DNA of 64,000 bases from Reticulitermes speratus (GCA_021186555.1 JAJKFL010000005.1:19098635-19162634), one strand, 5' to 3'; shown: positions 33,691-46,865, numbered from the stretch's first letter. The notes: generated by a model not told the origin, from the letters alone. Translations and numbers: made by a program.

Positions 33691-35526
33691 ATATTATATG
33701 AAGCGTAAAAATTGCAGGTTTCTCGAGTCTCCTGTTACTTCCATCCTTCTATTTCCAAACATAATGAGGAAAACTGTAGAGGAAAAATTTGTTTTATTTT
33801 TTCTGGTTCTGACCGGCCGTTGTGGTGAATGTGCTAATGGGGGAGACATAAGGCAGATTTATTCGCTCCATTTATCTTATTATTCGTTAAAAAATACAGA
33901 GGAAATAAATGTATTTCACAAAGTCCAACACAGTGGAATTAACACTACAATTAATACCGAGCATAATGGTATAACAGATCAATGTATTTGGAAAGTATCA
34001 GGTTCGAGCATGGGTAGGGTTACCGTCTGATAATCGTAGTCAGGTTACAAGTACGGTTACTACAGTCACAACTACCAACATTAGTAGCAATTACTACCAA
34101 CCATACCAACATTACTGTGACGATGACATAAAATGTTACATGTTTCATTATCGTGTAATTACTATCAACAGATGTTGTATCGGAAAGTCTAGGCAGAACC
34201 ACAACAAAGCCTTTGATGAGGAACTTCAGACAACACACGTCTGTGGGCGGGGAGAGATATTAGTCCCCTGTTAAACAACAGCCCCACACTTTTACGGCCG
34301 TTTTCCTGTAATATAAACATTCTTCGAAGTAACAGCAGGAAGGTGTAAATTACTTGTTGGCTTATTTCGACCTCGTTCTGTGGTTATCTGAATTTACTGA
34401 AAGGCAATGTTTGGACTTCTTATGTTTCATAATGTCGAATTAAGGTAAAATAACTGTTTATATTAGTTAACGGTTTTGAAAGAGTAAGTTGTGGCCTGTT
34501 TGATGTCACTATTCCAAATTAACCTGAGAAAATCTTGATCAATTCAGCCTAAACCGGACTGAGATTCTAACGTTGTTGTTTCCGTTTGTAAGTTTGGATC
34601 GTTGCCACAGTCAGGTGATACTGTGGTTACTTGTTCGATGTTCGCATTTTACCCTACTTATCGACAATACAAGTCTGCCACATGGCGGGCTTTCATGCGT
34701 ATAAATCACGTCTTCGGAATCCCGCAACTTATGTCAATAGCGAATTCAGCAAATGCTAGGAAATAATTTGAAAGAATAATAGTTGGAAGAAGCATAAACT
34801 TAGAAATTCTTATGTGCAACTTAAACTGCCACATTCGCTGTCACTGGTCATATTAAACTCTCAGAATGAACTAGCATAAAGCTGTTATAATGAAATGTTT
34901 TCCAACTTCTGTTCGGTATGATGCTTCCTGTATCCTTGATGCGCTTACGAGCTTTACTCTTTTGTTTGTTTCTATAACTTTATTATCTTCACTCGCCAAA
35001 CCACTTTTCACACAAGCTTCAGTTCTTCTGCAGTATGGATCCACCTGACCGACATGCAGCCCTCATGATATTTGTCCTCTATCATGGTCTATGTTATACT
35101 TTCTAAACTGTTTATACGCAGAAAATGAAGAGAACTAGTGTCAAGTTATTTGAAAGTTTACTCAAATCTGAGAGGTAATTATGTAAACTCTGTCTTACCG
35201 ACCAGTCACTGGCATTTCGAACACAATATGAATCCATCACTATTTTCGCTTTATCTCTACAAACCGAAATATGTTACACAATAATATTTCTTCCTTTTGT
35301 CCTTAAGTTGTTGCGAAAACATGATATTTTATAATGCACTCGATATATGGCACCGCTTTTTTCGAAAGGCAGTCATTGAGGTTTAATGCTTAACGTAAAC
35401 AATCCATAACGATTTTGTTGCTAGGCAACCGTTTTAATTCATAAAGTAATCACTATACGCCACTACGGCGAGACGATGAATAATAACAAAGTCGTGTGAT
35501 TCCACGCTTTCGTAATTTCGATATTT
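33691..35526. other. Unannotated stretch, 1.8 kb
   Basis: No recognised feature. The 110-codon forward frame 33698-34030 starts inside the eroded LINE-B flank and has no known domain. Confidence 0.5.
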
Positions 35527-35543
35527 GGGGGGGGGGGGGGGGG
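35527..35543 (+). repeat. G17 homopolymer
   Basis: A pure G run followed by cgggagggcaagg. It is prone to slippage and a likely sequencing or assembly weak point. Confidence 0.95.
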
Positions 35544-36939
35544 CGGGAGGGCAAGGCGCGTCAAAGGACAATATATGTGCAGTTTTGTTATAATTAAGGC
35601 CCAATTTGATTGGTTCAGTAGCCTACCAATTATTTTAAATAATAATGGGGGAAAAGGACCCTTGTCATATAAGAGAAAGCATTGTGGCTGAAATCAGTTA
35701 TGTACGTGTAATTCACGTGTTAGAAAATTTTAAAACCTGTTATTTAAGTATGGATGTATTTTCAATTTCCTGCTGCCTCTGGCTTATAATTGTTAACAAA
35801 TTGATGTTAGGAAACGCTATTATTAAACAAATAACTTACATTAACACGGGAAATGCCTGGTGTAACTCATTTTTACTCAAAATATTTTATACCCCGAGAG
35901 TTAATCCGTAATAAATACGGAACAATTTCCACCGTAGTTTCCAACTAATTCATTCTCATGAATGGTTAGCCCAAAGCCACAAGAGAACTGGCTGGACATT
36001 TTGCTAGAAGTGTAAATGGGCTACCTGTGTATATGCGCATATAATCTTCTTTGCTTCGAAAGCGACGTTAGACTGATGTAGAACGCTTTGGTATATCTAC
36101 TTAACATCAGACGGTTCAAAGCAATACCGCTGCTTCTTCTGCGTTTACTATGTCATAAGGAAAGGCAGACCAGTAGACTGTGTATTTCTTCCGCTAATAA
36201 TTTATGATGATACATTTTTTGAAGGTAAATGTCCTGTTGTCAGAAAATGTATGTCGTATTGTTACAAAATAATTTTTGTTTTCAGAAAATATACGAGTGT
36301 GTCTTGCTGTAGCGAAACATAAAAAAGAGGACGCGGAGTCGTGAATTGCTGATTTAGATTTCATTCTAAGTGCTGTATCTGACGAAACAATAAATTTAGC
36401 CTACTTCTGAGAAATTTTGTACGGGGTGTTTCTATGAAGTAGATGTTTCCTACAAATTCTTTTGAAAACGTAAGTATCGTAGAAAAAGAAACATTTGTAC
36501 GTGTGTTTGCACATATGGTAAGTAATATACCTTTCGTTATTGAAAATTCAACAAAAATATAGTTCTCTAAATTACGTAATTGTCAGTTTATGCTTTTGTC
36601 TGTCTTAATCATATGGACTGAAACTTGTAGAGAATTGTAAGACGCCATAAGTTCGCTTTAGATTCATTTTGTAGTGGCAATCTCTAGCATAAAAATTACA
36701 GATAAGGTACGTTTTAGTTATTCCTGACGGCGTGTGATTACTTTCTACCTTTAACGTTTTCAAATCACCGAACTTATTTAAAGTGGATTTACCTTACAGG
36801 CCGTAAGCCATTTTAAAATGCGGGCTTTAGTTACTATTGTTATTTATTCAGGTAGTTTACACAGTGCCTGACATTCGGAGCCAAAAATTCACACAACAAC
36901 AACTGAGTTAACTGAAATGCGATAAGCCCTTGCAGCTGT
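35544..36939. other. Unannotated stretch
   Basis: No recognised feature. The 88-codon forward frame 35645-35911 has no motif. Confidence 0.5.
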
Positions 36940-38060
36940 AAGAACCAGTAAAATGGGTTGCAAGAAACAAGTTAGTCTTTCGGAATTTCGAGAAAAGTGG
37001 AGTAACGGGTATGCATCTAGACTCTTTCGAGTGCACTAATTTCTTTCTTCGAAATTTACAGTTTTATCGCCTGAATAGGGGAAAGAATTAATGAACTGTA
37101 CACGTTTGCATGGTTTGACAGTTAAGCACTTTCGTAATCTTGCCTCTCAATTAGGTGAAATGAACAAGGTGGAATATCCATTCAATTAAGGTGCTGAACT
37201 TGCTGAAGATGACTGGTATTATGTTTTCAGAAAACACTATCCCATATTCTCTCTGCGAAACACTGAAACAATAGCTGCTGCTGAAACTCAGTTTTTCAAT
37301 ACAACAAATGTGGAAAAAAGTTCCTTTTATTGCTGAAGAATGTCATAGATAAAAGTAAACTCCAATCACATAAGACGTTTTATGTGGTTTAAAGTGGGAA
37401 AGTAACTCTTCAAACAATCAAATAAAATTCTTGCTAAATGAGGGAAGAATTAAGTAGGGACTATTATGTAACGGAATGTGGTTTTCTACCAAATGTAACT
37501 TTCTGCATATCTACAGGTGAAAAGTTTATCTCACTGATTATTATTTCTCTTCGCGAAGAACGAAGGCCAAAATGACAAATGATGCATCACAAAGAACAAT
37601 ACTTTAATGTAACAAATAAGGATGGACGCAACTAGAAACTTGTAGCTCCTGGTATGAAGATCTGTCTGATGTCAAGCCAACGACTGATGATCTTATTCTC
37701 CTCATAATGGATGGCCACGGGATACAAATTAAAAATCTGAACCCAATTGTCTTTGAGAGAATTCTACGTGACTGTATCCATAAGCCACAGCCTTTGTGTA
37801 GCTCGTTCGTGTTCGTGCGTCCGCTGTTGTGAGTGTCGTGCTTACACACCCGGGAAAGACTTTCGAATCACAAGTAAGCAGGTTGTATGGAAAGGCACTT
37901 TGAAGAACAGCCGCCACATTATTTGGAATTTTACCTTTCAAACCTGTTGTTTTCAAGGAACAGAGTTTGCTTCTTCTATGCTGCTGAAAAACCACACAGC
38001 CCAAAATCTGTTGTCCGGAGTGGAAGCTCAGAAACGAGAACAGAATGGCCATTAACAAGC
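36940..38060 (+). pseudogene. Pogo-like (DDE_1) transposase relic
   Basis: Successive forward-strand pieces match the order of a pogo/Tigger-type transposase. KFTVLSPE-GKELMN then HGLTVKHFRNLASQLGEMNK and VEYPFN (37050-37190) represent the DNA-binding half. EDDWYYVFRKHYPIFSLRN and VEK follow, then KLQSHKTFYVV-SGKVTLQT. There the first catalytic motif VDE-SG has become Val plus stop (37387-37392). TDDLILLIMDGHG keeps the second Asp (37710-37712). HKPQPLC replaces the third Asp of HRLQPLD with Cys (37797-37799). PFKPVVFKE and EFASSMLLKN near 37925-37990 fit the C-terminal NP-VF-E--F segment. Many stops and frameshifts are present and no terminal repeats were found. Confidence 0.8.
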
Positions 38061-38937
38061 TTTGTTCATGACGCAAGCCCAGTAAATTTGAGACGCCTGT
38101 CCAATCTAACAAACACAGAAACACGTAGAAAATTAAGAAGAATAGGCGCGTCACTCTTGCGGAGGAAACGAATTGTGGGAAAGGCTTAAAATGCATCTAT
38201 AGCAAGGACAAGTGTCAGAATGAGCAGTGGCGAAGGTTTGATACGTTGCCTGTTGTGTTTGGAATCGGCTGTTGAGGGGTGCAGTGGCAACGAACGTGGT
38301 TTCTTTGAATTAAGAAAAAGTCACACCATACACTCTCACAAATAAGTCTAACTTTTAAGACTGATTGTATGAATAGTCTTAAAACCAACGCTAAATTTCC
38401 CTGTCTTGGTGTCGTAACGTAGAGTATCATGTTCTGAACAGTTTTTGTCAATGAATCTCCCATGCCTTGAAAGAAGTAAATGTGTTTTCAAACAAGTTTC
38501 TCTTCATATTCTATGGGGTACATCTGGCCTAATATCATGGGGCAAAGTGGTAAAGCGCATGAAGTCCGAAAAATCTAGTTTTCAAAAACCGCAGCGAGAG
38601 GGAACTTTAAAACAATCTCAAAAAAGAAAATTCTAATTTCACTTTCACAAAATTTGAGAAAACGTGTAACAAACATCAATAGCTTACATTTTTCTTTAAG
38701 GTTGCCATTTTACTCGGGTTTTCCTTAAGCATAGCGTGACGTGTCTGGTACGTTCGCAGTGTTGGTACCTGTAGATTTTTATTTCGTGATTTCCAGCTTT
38801 CGATGCTCTCTTATAATTATAATTGGCGTAGAAGTGGCTACGTCAAGCAGAACACTGATAAACGCGAGTATCTTGAACGTCAATTTTACTTTCTTTTGCT
38901 CAGTGCAGACAATAATATCCGTTTCCTAGCTGCAGCT
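38061..38937. other. Unannotated stretch
   Basis: Probably includes the eroded 3' end of the pogo-like element. Nothing else was recognised. Confidence 0.45.
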
Positions 38938-38969
38938 TTTAACAGCTCCTGCAGGAGCTTGCTGTTAAA
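38938..38969. repeat. Palindrome / short hairpin
   Basis: A 16-bp perfect palindrome agctcctgcaggagct (38944-38959) is nested inside outer arms tttaacag and ctgttaaa. It contains a PstI-type ctgcag centre. No known operator or terminator family was recognised. Confidence 0.85.
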
Positions 38970-39019
38970 TTAAATCTTCTGCGATATTACACCATGCCGA
39001 GTCGTAGATAGTATCGAAG

Positions 39020-39110
39020 TATCGGAGTTATTACTCTCCTTCGAAAACTCATTAACTATTTACCAGTCCACACCGTGTCACGTAACAGAAGACTTGAATC
39101 TTCATCAACA
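39020..39110 (+). mobile_element. Penelope-like terminal module, family 2 (eroded)
   Basis: Atcggagttattactctcct, cgaaaactcattaactattt, accagtccacac and aacagaagacttgaatcttc align with the 17822 module (atggaggtattacaccctt, cgaaacgtcgtaactacc, cacagaagacttgaatttt). The CTGATGA box is lost. Confidence 0.55.
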
Positions 39111-42100
39111 CATTCACCAATTTCTCAACTTGCAGTGTTGTATTAACACTGATTTGTGAAAATTCAATGCCTTATTTTAGCAGATTGCTGTGTGTGGAAA
39201 CTGAAACAAATCTATTTTCAGCGCAGTCTAAACGCTATCAGAACGTTCTTTTATCGTAGAACGACGTGTAGGCCTACGTAATACTTTCTGTTTTGCTAGA
39301 GGGATGAATGTTAGACCTGGAGATGCACCCAACAGTGCTTTTAGGTCGTCGGACAAAGCGTCAGTTGTGTTAGTTCAATTTTAATAAAAATTTGTATTAA
39401 TCCTTAATTTTTTGTAAAGATTCCAACACAGAATTTCTTAAAGGTCAATAGAGTGATGCTAGAGAAGTCTTATGTCCACAGTTTGAAGGACGGACGGACG
39501 GACTGATGCGGTCCATAGAGATGCGAACACACCTAAAATATAGCCTCTTATTAGGTACAGTGGCAGATGGATGCTGTAACTTTGGGTTCCAACAAATCCG
39601 GGAATTCCTTAAATATGTGAATAACTGCAAACTTTGCACTTTTAAGCTATTGCTGTGTTGCGATTCTCAAAATAAGAGAACAAGAAAGTGATGTCAAGAG
39701 CGGCGTCCTATATTGAAGAGGGACTCATTGTTCGGTACAGATAACTTATTAAAATTCATGGTTTCGTTCAAAGGGTGCAGCTAATTGAAACCCCCTTGCT
39801 TTGTTCTTATGTCGTGGCATACACAGGCATACACACAGAGCAACAGCAAGTTGCACCGCTCCAATGAACATGCTTTCCTTATGCATGGCTTCACCTACAC
39901 AGTAATTAGATCAATCGTTTCTTGAGTATAGCATTTCGACACTTTAACATTGTAAATTTCATTTCTCTTCATCGTGGCTCGGGTTGGAGCTGACTCCCTT
40001 TCTTGATTGTGAAGGGGAAGCCACCCAGGTTATGCCGTTTGCTACTTACTCTGCTTTTTCCTCCTTAGAGGAGACACCAGGCGCTATTTCTTGTTCCATA
40101 GGGGTCTTTAATCTCTCACTTTCTTTTATATTTTTAGTTATCTCCGGTTTTCTCTTGCATTTCTCTTTCTTGTCCTCTTTTTTAAAAAAAATCGTTTTAC
40201 ACTTCAAAGATCCGGCTTCTAGCCTTTAGATTACAAGCGCAGGTCTCATCTGGTGCATTGACCGGAACTAAGCCGTGAAAGAGGTCTTCACACAGGAACA
40301 ACAGCAGCGCCATCAGGATTAAGGACGGACAAAATACAAGACTTCAGGGATTCGGTCCCTCTGTAGAGGGCGGACCGCAGAACACAGCACTTTAATTTGC
40401 TGTGCCTGAACACAAAGAACACTTCGATACAATGCGTCCAAATAAATATTTGCTTGTAAATTTTACAAAACATTTAAAATGTAAGGATTTAAGCTCTGTT
40501 TTTCAAAGATATGAGAAAGAGAATTGTGTGTGTATGTGTGTGTGTGTCCGTCTGTCTGTCTCTGTGTATAATTCAATGGTACGCAGGTACTACAACATAT
40601 TCTTGCAAGGTTTATTCTCAGCTGTTTCTCTGTGCTTATGTAACTAGAAATTGTATCACTGTATCTACTGAAGCCCTGAATTGTGCCAGCCTTGGTGTTA
40701 TAGGCTACACTCAAGTCCAAATGTCTTCAAATGCAGTAATTACTGTTTAGATTTTGTGGCCTTGTTTATAATTTTTAGTGAAATTTTGATGTTTACTTGT
40801 TTTAACTTATTTGAATTTTTTAAATTAACCCCTAAGTGTCATGGACTTGAAAACTTGCATAGGACCACCAGTTTCTTATCCTGTACGTATTGTATTTTTG
40901 AATGTTAACAAAACAAATATATGGTGTCGTGTTTCATGTAATGGAATGGATTTCGTATGGTAGTAATCAAATATGTAAATAGTGTATCACAAATCATTTT
41001 ACTTAGGTTTAAACCATCTACTTCTTTTCTATTGTATTGTATAAAAACTCTAACTTTACAGACTGTTGCACGTACACTGATATTTTCACAGTCATGAGAA
41101 AACTATTAAACTTTAAAATTATTGACATGTGTTCTTAATTTTCAATTATTAATATGAGGCACATTATTTGATTCACAAAGAGTCACAGCCTGGCAGTCAT
41201 TGCCTTCTAATTAACTTTGAATTCATACCTGTATTTTACCTCTATTACTGCACGTGCAGGAAGATTCAGCAACTATTTTCTAATAAATATGTACGTCTTC
41301 AATGCGTAAACTTCTTTCTTTTTATTTTATTACAGTTATCTTGTTCGAGCAGGCTAGAAAATCAACACAAAATTTGAAACAATAAGAGAATTATTAAATC
41401 TCTTAAGTACACGTACAAGTTATAGAGGCATCGGGCTTTTGGTTAGCACATATAAACGGTCGATATTCTGAACGGCTGGACAAATTCAACCAACTTCTCC
41501 AGAACAAACGTTATTACGACTGAGACGGAACTCAACTATCGGAAAAGGTATGGAAGAAAATACAACATCTACGTCAATTTTATTTGTTGAGCAGTACTAC
41601 CAACATTGCTGCTTAAGTAGCCTGCTGTAGAAATCAGAGCGTTTCTTATCGTTGATATGGTAATGCGGATGATGCAAAACCTGTACCCATATCAAGGTCT
41701 TGCACGAATCTGAGATGAAAAACAAGCATAATGCATGAATATTGTTGGTCTTTACTACAAATGTGCTGGAGCACCCTGTTTGATTCCAGGGATAAATATG
41801 TTGGCCGTTATGCTAAGATATATTCATACACATTCCCTTCGACATGTACCGAATATTTTAAACATTCTTTAAGTTAATAAGTTGCAGTATAAATGTCACG
41901 GTTCGTATTTATGTCTTATTATTCAAGCTGAATCTTTATTATAAGTAAGTGTGTTTTTATTGTTGCGGTATTTCGTCGCAGTTGCTTCGGTATTGCTCAG
42001 TTTCTGCGAGCCGATGCACATCCTACGGTCAATAACTAGCAATTCCGGTAAATACGTATAATTGCTGCGTTTTGAGTTTCCGGACAGGCTTTTTGTGTCA

Positions 42101-42599
42101 GCATTCCACAGCACAACCATAAGCCAAACCCAACAATCCCTCTGCTGTTGGTGCTTCGCCTGTTTATACGGGTTTTACTATGGCGACATTGAAATCAAAA
42201 TTTCAGTAAGACTACTGTAGGTGAAGTAATGAAAGAATGACCAATTTTACAACTAGCAGTTTTATTACATTATGTGTTCGCTCTTGGTTTATGTAACACC
42301 CCTTTCAGTAACTCAGATTAAATAGTGTCCAATGATGGAGGAATACATGTGGAAGGAACCAATGTTAGTATGATTGAGGAATATTGCCAGTATTTTCGTG
42401 AAGATACTGAGAAAACCCTGAAAGTCAATATAGCCGTTTTTCGGAACTAAATTCTGTTCCAGACTTGGATAATACGAGTCAAAATCACGACAGCGCAACG
42501 TAATACTATTCTTCCCATGCAGATGGACCTACACTGCAGTTTGGGGAACATAAAAGTATTTGTGTTTACACGAATTCAGCTTCAAATTCCGAGAGTAAT
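39111..42599. other. Unannotated stretch, 3.5 kb
   Basis: No recognised repeat family or gene. Features seen: a GGAC run (ggacggacggacgg) at about 39488-39501 and a GT/CTGT simple repeat at about 40526-40563. Frames of 60-85 codons are scattered on both strands without motif support. Confidence 0.5.
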
Positions 42600-43540
42600 A
42601 GGATTGGATCAAGAGGTCCACTTCAACTGGTCATTGGGTACATCTCAGAAAGCGACGGAACTTAGCCCACTGGTTAACTTAAAATGAGATTTGAGACGTC
42701 ACCAGGGCTTCAGAGTAATTGCCCCACTGATCAATTTAAGAAGATAGCTGAGGAGCCCCTGGTTGACTGGCACTGGTAGTTGAAGAGACCTGTGAGAGGA
42801 ATTCAGTCCGAATCCCGAGTGTGACATGACTTGACCGAAAGGTGTACTTGAACTGGTCACTGAGGAGTCCCGGATCGTCACAGGAATTGGCCCACTGGTC
42901 TACACTTAATAGCAGTTGAGTTAAATTACGTGAAGTGACTCTTACTTATGTAGGGCAATCAAACTTTGTTTGAGCAGAATAAATTTGTTTGTAAAATTCA
43001 AGGAGCAGTTCTGTCTGTTATAAGATGTACCCTGTGGGAGAACCCGAGTAGTCGCTTATCATACATTTTTTGACACTCTGTGCTTGCGTTTCGAAATGAG
43101 AAAAATCCGCAAGTTCGAACGGCAGATCGCTTTCCATGCCAGTCTTTGTAGGATGCATTTTTAGGTTTTTGGACACGTGTGTCTAATTTTCGGAATAGAA
43201 AAAACTGGCATTTTTCCACGGATTGTCTCCCCAAAAGATTTACTATTCTTTTATAAATCGCTGTTTGGGAGAAACGGGTGGGGGGGGGGGGGGACCGACG
43301 TCTGCCCTGCAGTTCCATGCCTATAGCAGCGGAGAAGCCAGCAGGATGTGTGCAGCAGGTCTGTCTTAACATTGGTATGGTAATAGGGAATTGAACTGAA
43401 GACATGTTGTTCATGTTTAATGAAGAAGAATAAACGGATACGCACTTGTTTGTGGATTTTGTAACGGATATGCTTTTGCTGCTGTCGTAGAATATTGGAA
43501 TTATTCCACAATCTAAGAATTCCCTATCGTTGTGTATTTT
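42600..43540 (+). mobile_element. Repeat R2 copy 2
   Basis: The left part has degenerate units around ggaacttagcccactggtt, taattgccccactgatcaat and acaggaattggcccactggt. The right part has cacgtgtgtctaattttcgg, then gaatagaaaaaactggcatt, tcgctgtttgggagaaacgg and a G14 run (43280-43293). It matches R2 copy 1 in order and orientation. A minus-strand frame of 188 codons (43564-42998) crosses the right part, with segments such as RQTCCTHPAGFSAAIGMELQ. I suspect this frame belongs to the repeat's sequence rather than a host gene, but it is open enough to deserve a similarity search. Confidence 0.6.
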
Positions 43541-43544
43541 ATAC

Positions 43545-44640
43545 AGTCCGTAGACAGATTCCAAGAAACAGGCGCGTTATCCAGTGTGCATTGCCAACCC
43601 AACCTAGTACAAGGCGAAGCTTGGTTGATGGATTGCCACTCGCCTCAATGTTTCGCACAGAACAGTGTGGCGAACGTTAGACTTAGAAGATAGCTATCCA
43701 TATCATCAGCAGCAAATTCAGTGCCTTGAAACTGGAGACTTGTTTAGGGAATAGGAATAGTGCACTGGTTAGTTACACACCCTCACCTTCATCGATACAT
43801 CTTATTCACTAACGAGGATCAGTTTACATGCTATGGGCAAACAAAAAAATTTTATCTTTACTTTCGGATGTGTATCCACACGGTACGGCGGTATCAAATT
43901 TCAGTATCGATTTTCCGTTAAGGCATGGTGTGGTGTAACTGATGGTCCCTTCACTGCTCGACTCATCTCGGAGGGTAGCTTACAGACACAACATAAGCAG
44001 GCTTTGTATAACACGAGCTGCCAGTCATGCGAGGACGTGCCTCTGCCAACACGGGCACGCAGGTACTTGCAGCATGAAGCAGCGCCACCACATGTCAGCC
44101 CACATGAGACGCAGTACTTAAATTAGCGCTTACCGAACGACGGATTGGCCATAGCGTTCAGTAGAATTGACCATGGCGATGATCCAAACTCGACTATATT
44201 TAGATGTGTGGGAGAACAATAAACTCCTTATTTGGAAAGGCAAGGTGGACAGAGCTGAGTGCTTAATTCGTCGCACTGTCGATACAGCTAGCCACCTTAG
44301 TGACCGACATACACAGACACCTACACACTCTTACGTTAGACGTTCCCTTGCGCAAAGAGCAAGAATGTGTCCCGAAGCGGAATCCGGACATTTTGGACAC
44401 TTGTTACAGCAGTGGAAGTCAACCGTTTTCCAAGTCCGTATTTTGTGACACACAACCATGAAGTTTCACTTCTTGTTACAGTAAAAGTATTGTCTTTAAA
44501 TCATCTAAAATTCACCTACCCATAGCCACATGGACGCTGAAAATTTGTCCCATAATCATATAATACTTTTACTGAGAATTACCTAAGGAATCACTTTTTG
44601 AAGTTGGGGTATTAAGTCGTAAAGCATCCTGTATATATGG
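43545..44640 (+). pseudogene. Mariner-like transposase relic
   Basis: With frameshifts the forward strand reads RTVWRTL, DLEDSYPYHQQQIQCLETGD, LFTNEDQF (first catalytic Asp now Asn, 43811-43813), then in another frame FSVKAWCGVTDGPFTARLIS and EDVPLPTRARRYLQHEAAPP. There QHDGAPPH has become QHEAAPPH (Asp to Glu, 44076-44078). An LDY (44192-44194) lies in a third frame, followed by a stop. ASHLSDRHTQT then RMCPEAESGHFGHLLQQW and FQVRIL complete the C-terminus. The right end near 44627 (gcatcctgtatata) resembles the CACCCTGTATA-type end of such elements. A left inverted repeat was not found; R2 lies directly upstream. Confidence 0.85.
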
Positions 44641-45657
44641 ACTAACCTCACACCCTCACACCCAAATAATGGAGAAACGAGATCTTAGGGAATGAGTGTT
44701 CCTCGAACAATGAGGACATGGAGATAATATGAAACTCTTGACATACGTGTTACAAATCAAAATATTAATTATAAATTATCTGTATATGAATATTGACTGC
44801 ACTGCTGACGTAAATGTTATGTATGGCGGTAAAATGTTGCGACTTCAACTGTGTTAAGGTAACTATAAATAAACGGAGAATTTACTAATTGTTTTCAGTT
44901 TAAAATATTCGTTTTATCATGAACCCATGCGGCGTAGTTTCAAACTTGTTTCTTTTACACTAGAGTTACGAATATCGCAGCAGAGTGGAAACCTCAGTTC
45001 CACTTGTCATAATTTCCGACTGTTTATTGACATTGCGTATACTAGCTCCATTTATTAATAAAGACAGTTTGTTGTTATATTCCATTACTCATGAACGAAT
45101 TCGAAAACAAAGAAAACAATATGACAGCACAATTATGTCTAAAATTAAATGGTTCTGTTTATCCTTTTTGGTAGTCAACATGGCTTACTACATAATAATC
45201 TGCAAAATGTGGCCCTTCTACCTTTTCAGTGCGGCCCGCGCTCTAATTTCAGACACACGAAACGAAAATGTATGAATCTTGTAAGAAAAATTATTGGTCC
45301 GCATAAAAATATATTATTCAGAAACACATTTTATTATTGACAATAAAACAGACTTTTCACACCAAAGTATAAATAGACGTTCTCTCGCGCTGCATGTCTT
45401 CCTTGCTTTTAGCTTTAGGAACCGGAAAGTAGGCCTAATGTGGTGGCTAAGTGTAAGTACTTGACAACACATCATGTGCCACGTAGTAAGGGCTCATTAG
45501 GTAAGACTATTTTAAAATTTCGTACAATTAATTCACATTTTTAAGATTTGTTTCAGATAAGTTGTGCCGCCTCAGTACTGACACTGTTGACGACTATCCT
45601 TAGGGGCACACACCTAGAAAGTATAAGTATTATTTATAATATGGTCCGCAGTTATTT
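44641..45657. other. Unannotated stretch
   Basis: Nothing recognised. The forward frame 44985-45275 (96 codons) contains a hydrophobic stretch but no family signature. Confidence 0.5.
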
Positions 45658-46215
45658 TTAGGCGCGTTCGCAAACTTGCGAAAAGCAACATGTAGCTTCG
45701 TCATGTCTGTCTTCCGTACGTCCGTCCGCAAGGAACAAATCGGTTCCCAATGGAAGGATTTTCATGAAATTTGTTATTTAACAATTTTTCGAAATTCTGT
45801 CGAGAAAATTTAAGTTTCATTAAAATCTGAGGAGAAGAACGGGCACTTTACATGAAGACCTATGTACAATTATGATAATATCTAGCTGAATACTTCTCAG
45901 AACGAGACAATTTTCACACAAACTTTGTAGAGAAAATCAAAACACACATTTTTTGTTCAATTTCATGAAAATCGTGCCGTTTATGAGATAATATGGAAAG
46001 AATGGTAGAGCCAGGTAGGCCACATATGACAATATAAGCTGCGCAAAAAAAGATGCGCTTTTGCGTGCCGAATAACTGAGGCAAGAATACAGACACACAC
46101 TCGTAATATTAATACTTATTGCTTCATAATTGATCTCGTAAAATGTTTTACGGCAGCACTTACAAAAACTGAGAAACTGCGTAACGACTTACCTGTCATT
46201 ACGATCTGTTTAGCC
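45658..46215 (+). mobile_element. Repeat R1 copy 2
   Basis: It runs from ttaggcgcgttcgcaaac through gtacgtccgtccgc, tttcatgaaatttgttattt, gaaaatcgtgccgtttatga and cagacacacactcgtaat to about cctgtcattacg. This is the uninterrupted version of copy 1 across the LINE-B insertion site. Confidence 0.8.
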
Positions 46216-46865
46216 AAATTTTACGTGTAAAGAAAGCTATGAGCAAACAAACACTGTTTTGTTTCAATACAGCGTTTATATGTAGGCCTAACGTGTGAAA
46301 GAGTGCAAATTAGTTGGAATATAATTTCTTTCAAAAACTGGTAGGTATAATTTGATTTGTTGTCTGTGAAATAAATTTATCATAAAAGCATTGTTGTATA
46401 GCCTCAGTATTTTTATACCGTGGACAGTGACATGTAACTCAACAAAAAGACACATAATGAATTTTTGTGTTTCCACTGGAAAATGGTTACGCTATCACGC
46501 AACAATTTTACGTTAAACATATATTGCCTATCTTGTTTCCTCTTGATTTGGACACATGCCAAAAGGTTTCTCAGCACTGATGTACTGTATTATATACATG
46601 ACCATCCTTAAAATAGGATTTGTTGCGCTAAGCCTCCTTCAGACGAGGAAAAGGGGCCTATTATTCTTTACAATAAAATTGATGTGACCAATCTGAACAG
46701 GACGGGTGACAGAAGTTGGAGTCCCATTAGATTTCTTATCAAAAGCAGATATAAGTTTTCCATATCTCTCAAAGTAAGGAAACCTTATATCAAATGAAAG
46801 TAAGTGCTTGGTGTAAAAGTCTGAAGTTAATACACACCGATCTTGCAGTTTTGCATATTTCCATA
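46216..46865. other. Unannotated stretch
   Basis: Nothing recognised. Confidence 0.5.

Noticed and set aside
33698..34030. 110-codon forward frame
   Set aside because: It begins within eroded antisense LINE-B sequence and matches no family.
37729..38196. 155-codon reverse frame as a gene
   Set aside because: It lies antisense over the pogo-like transposase relic and has no recognised domain.
41425..41470. A-box-like ggcatcgggcttttggttagc
   Set aside because: No B box follows at the right distance.
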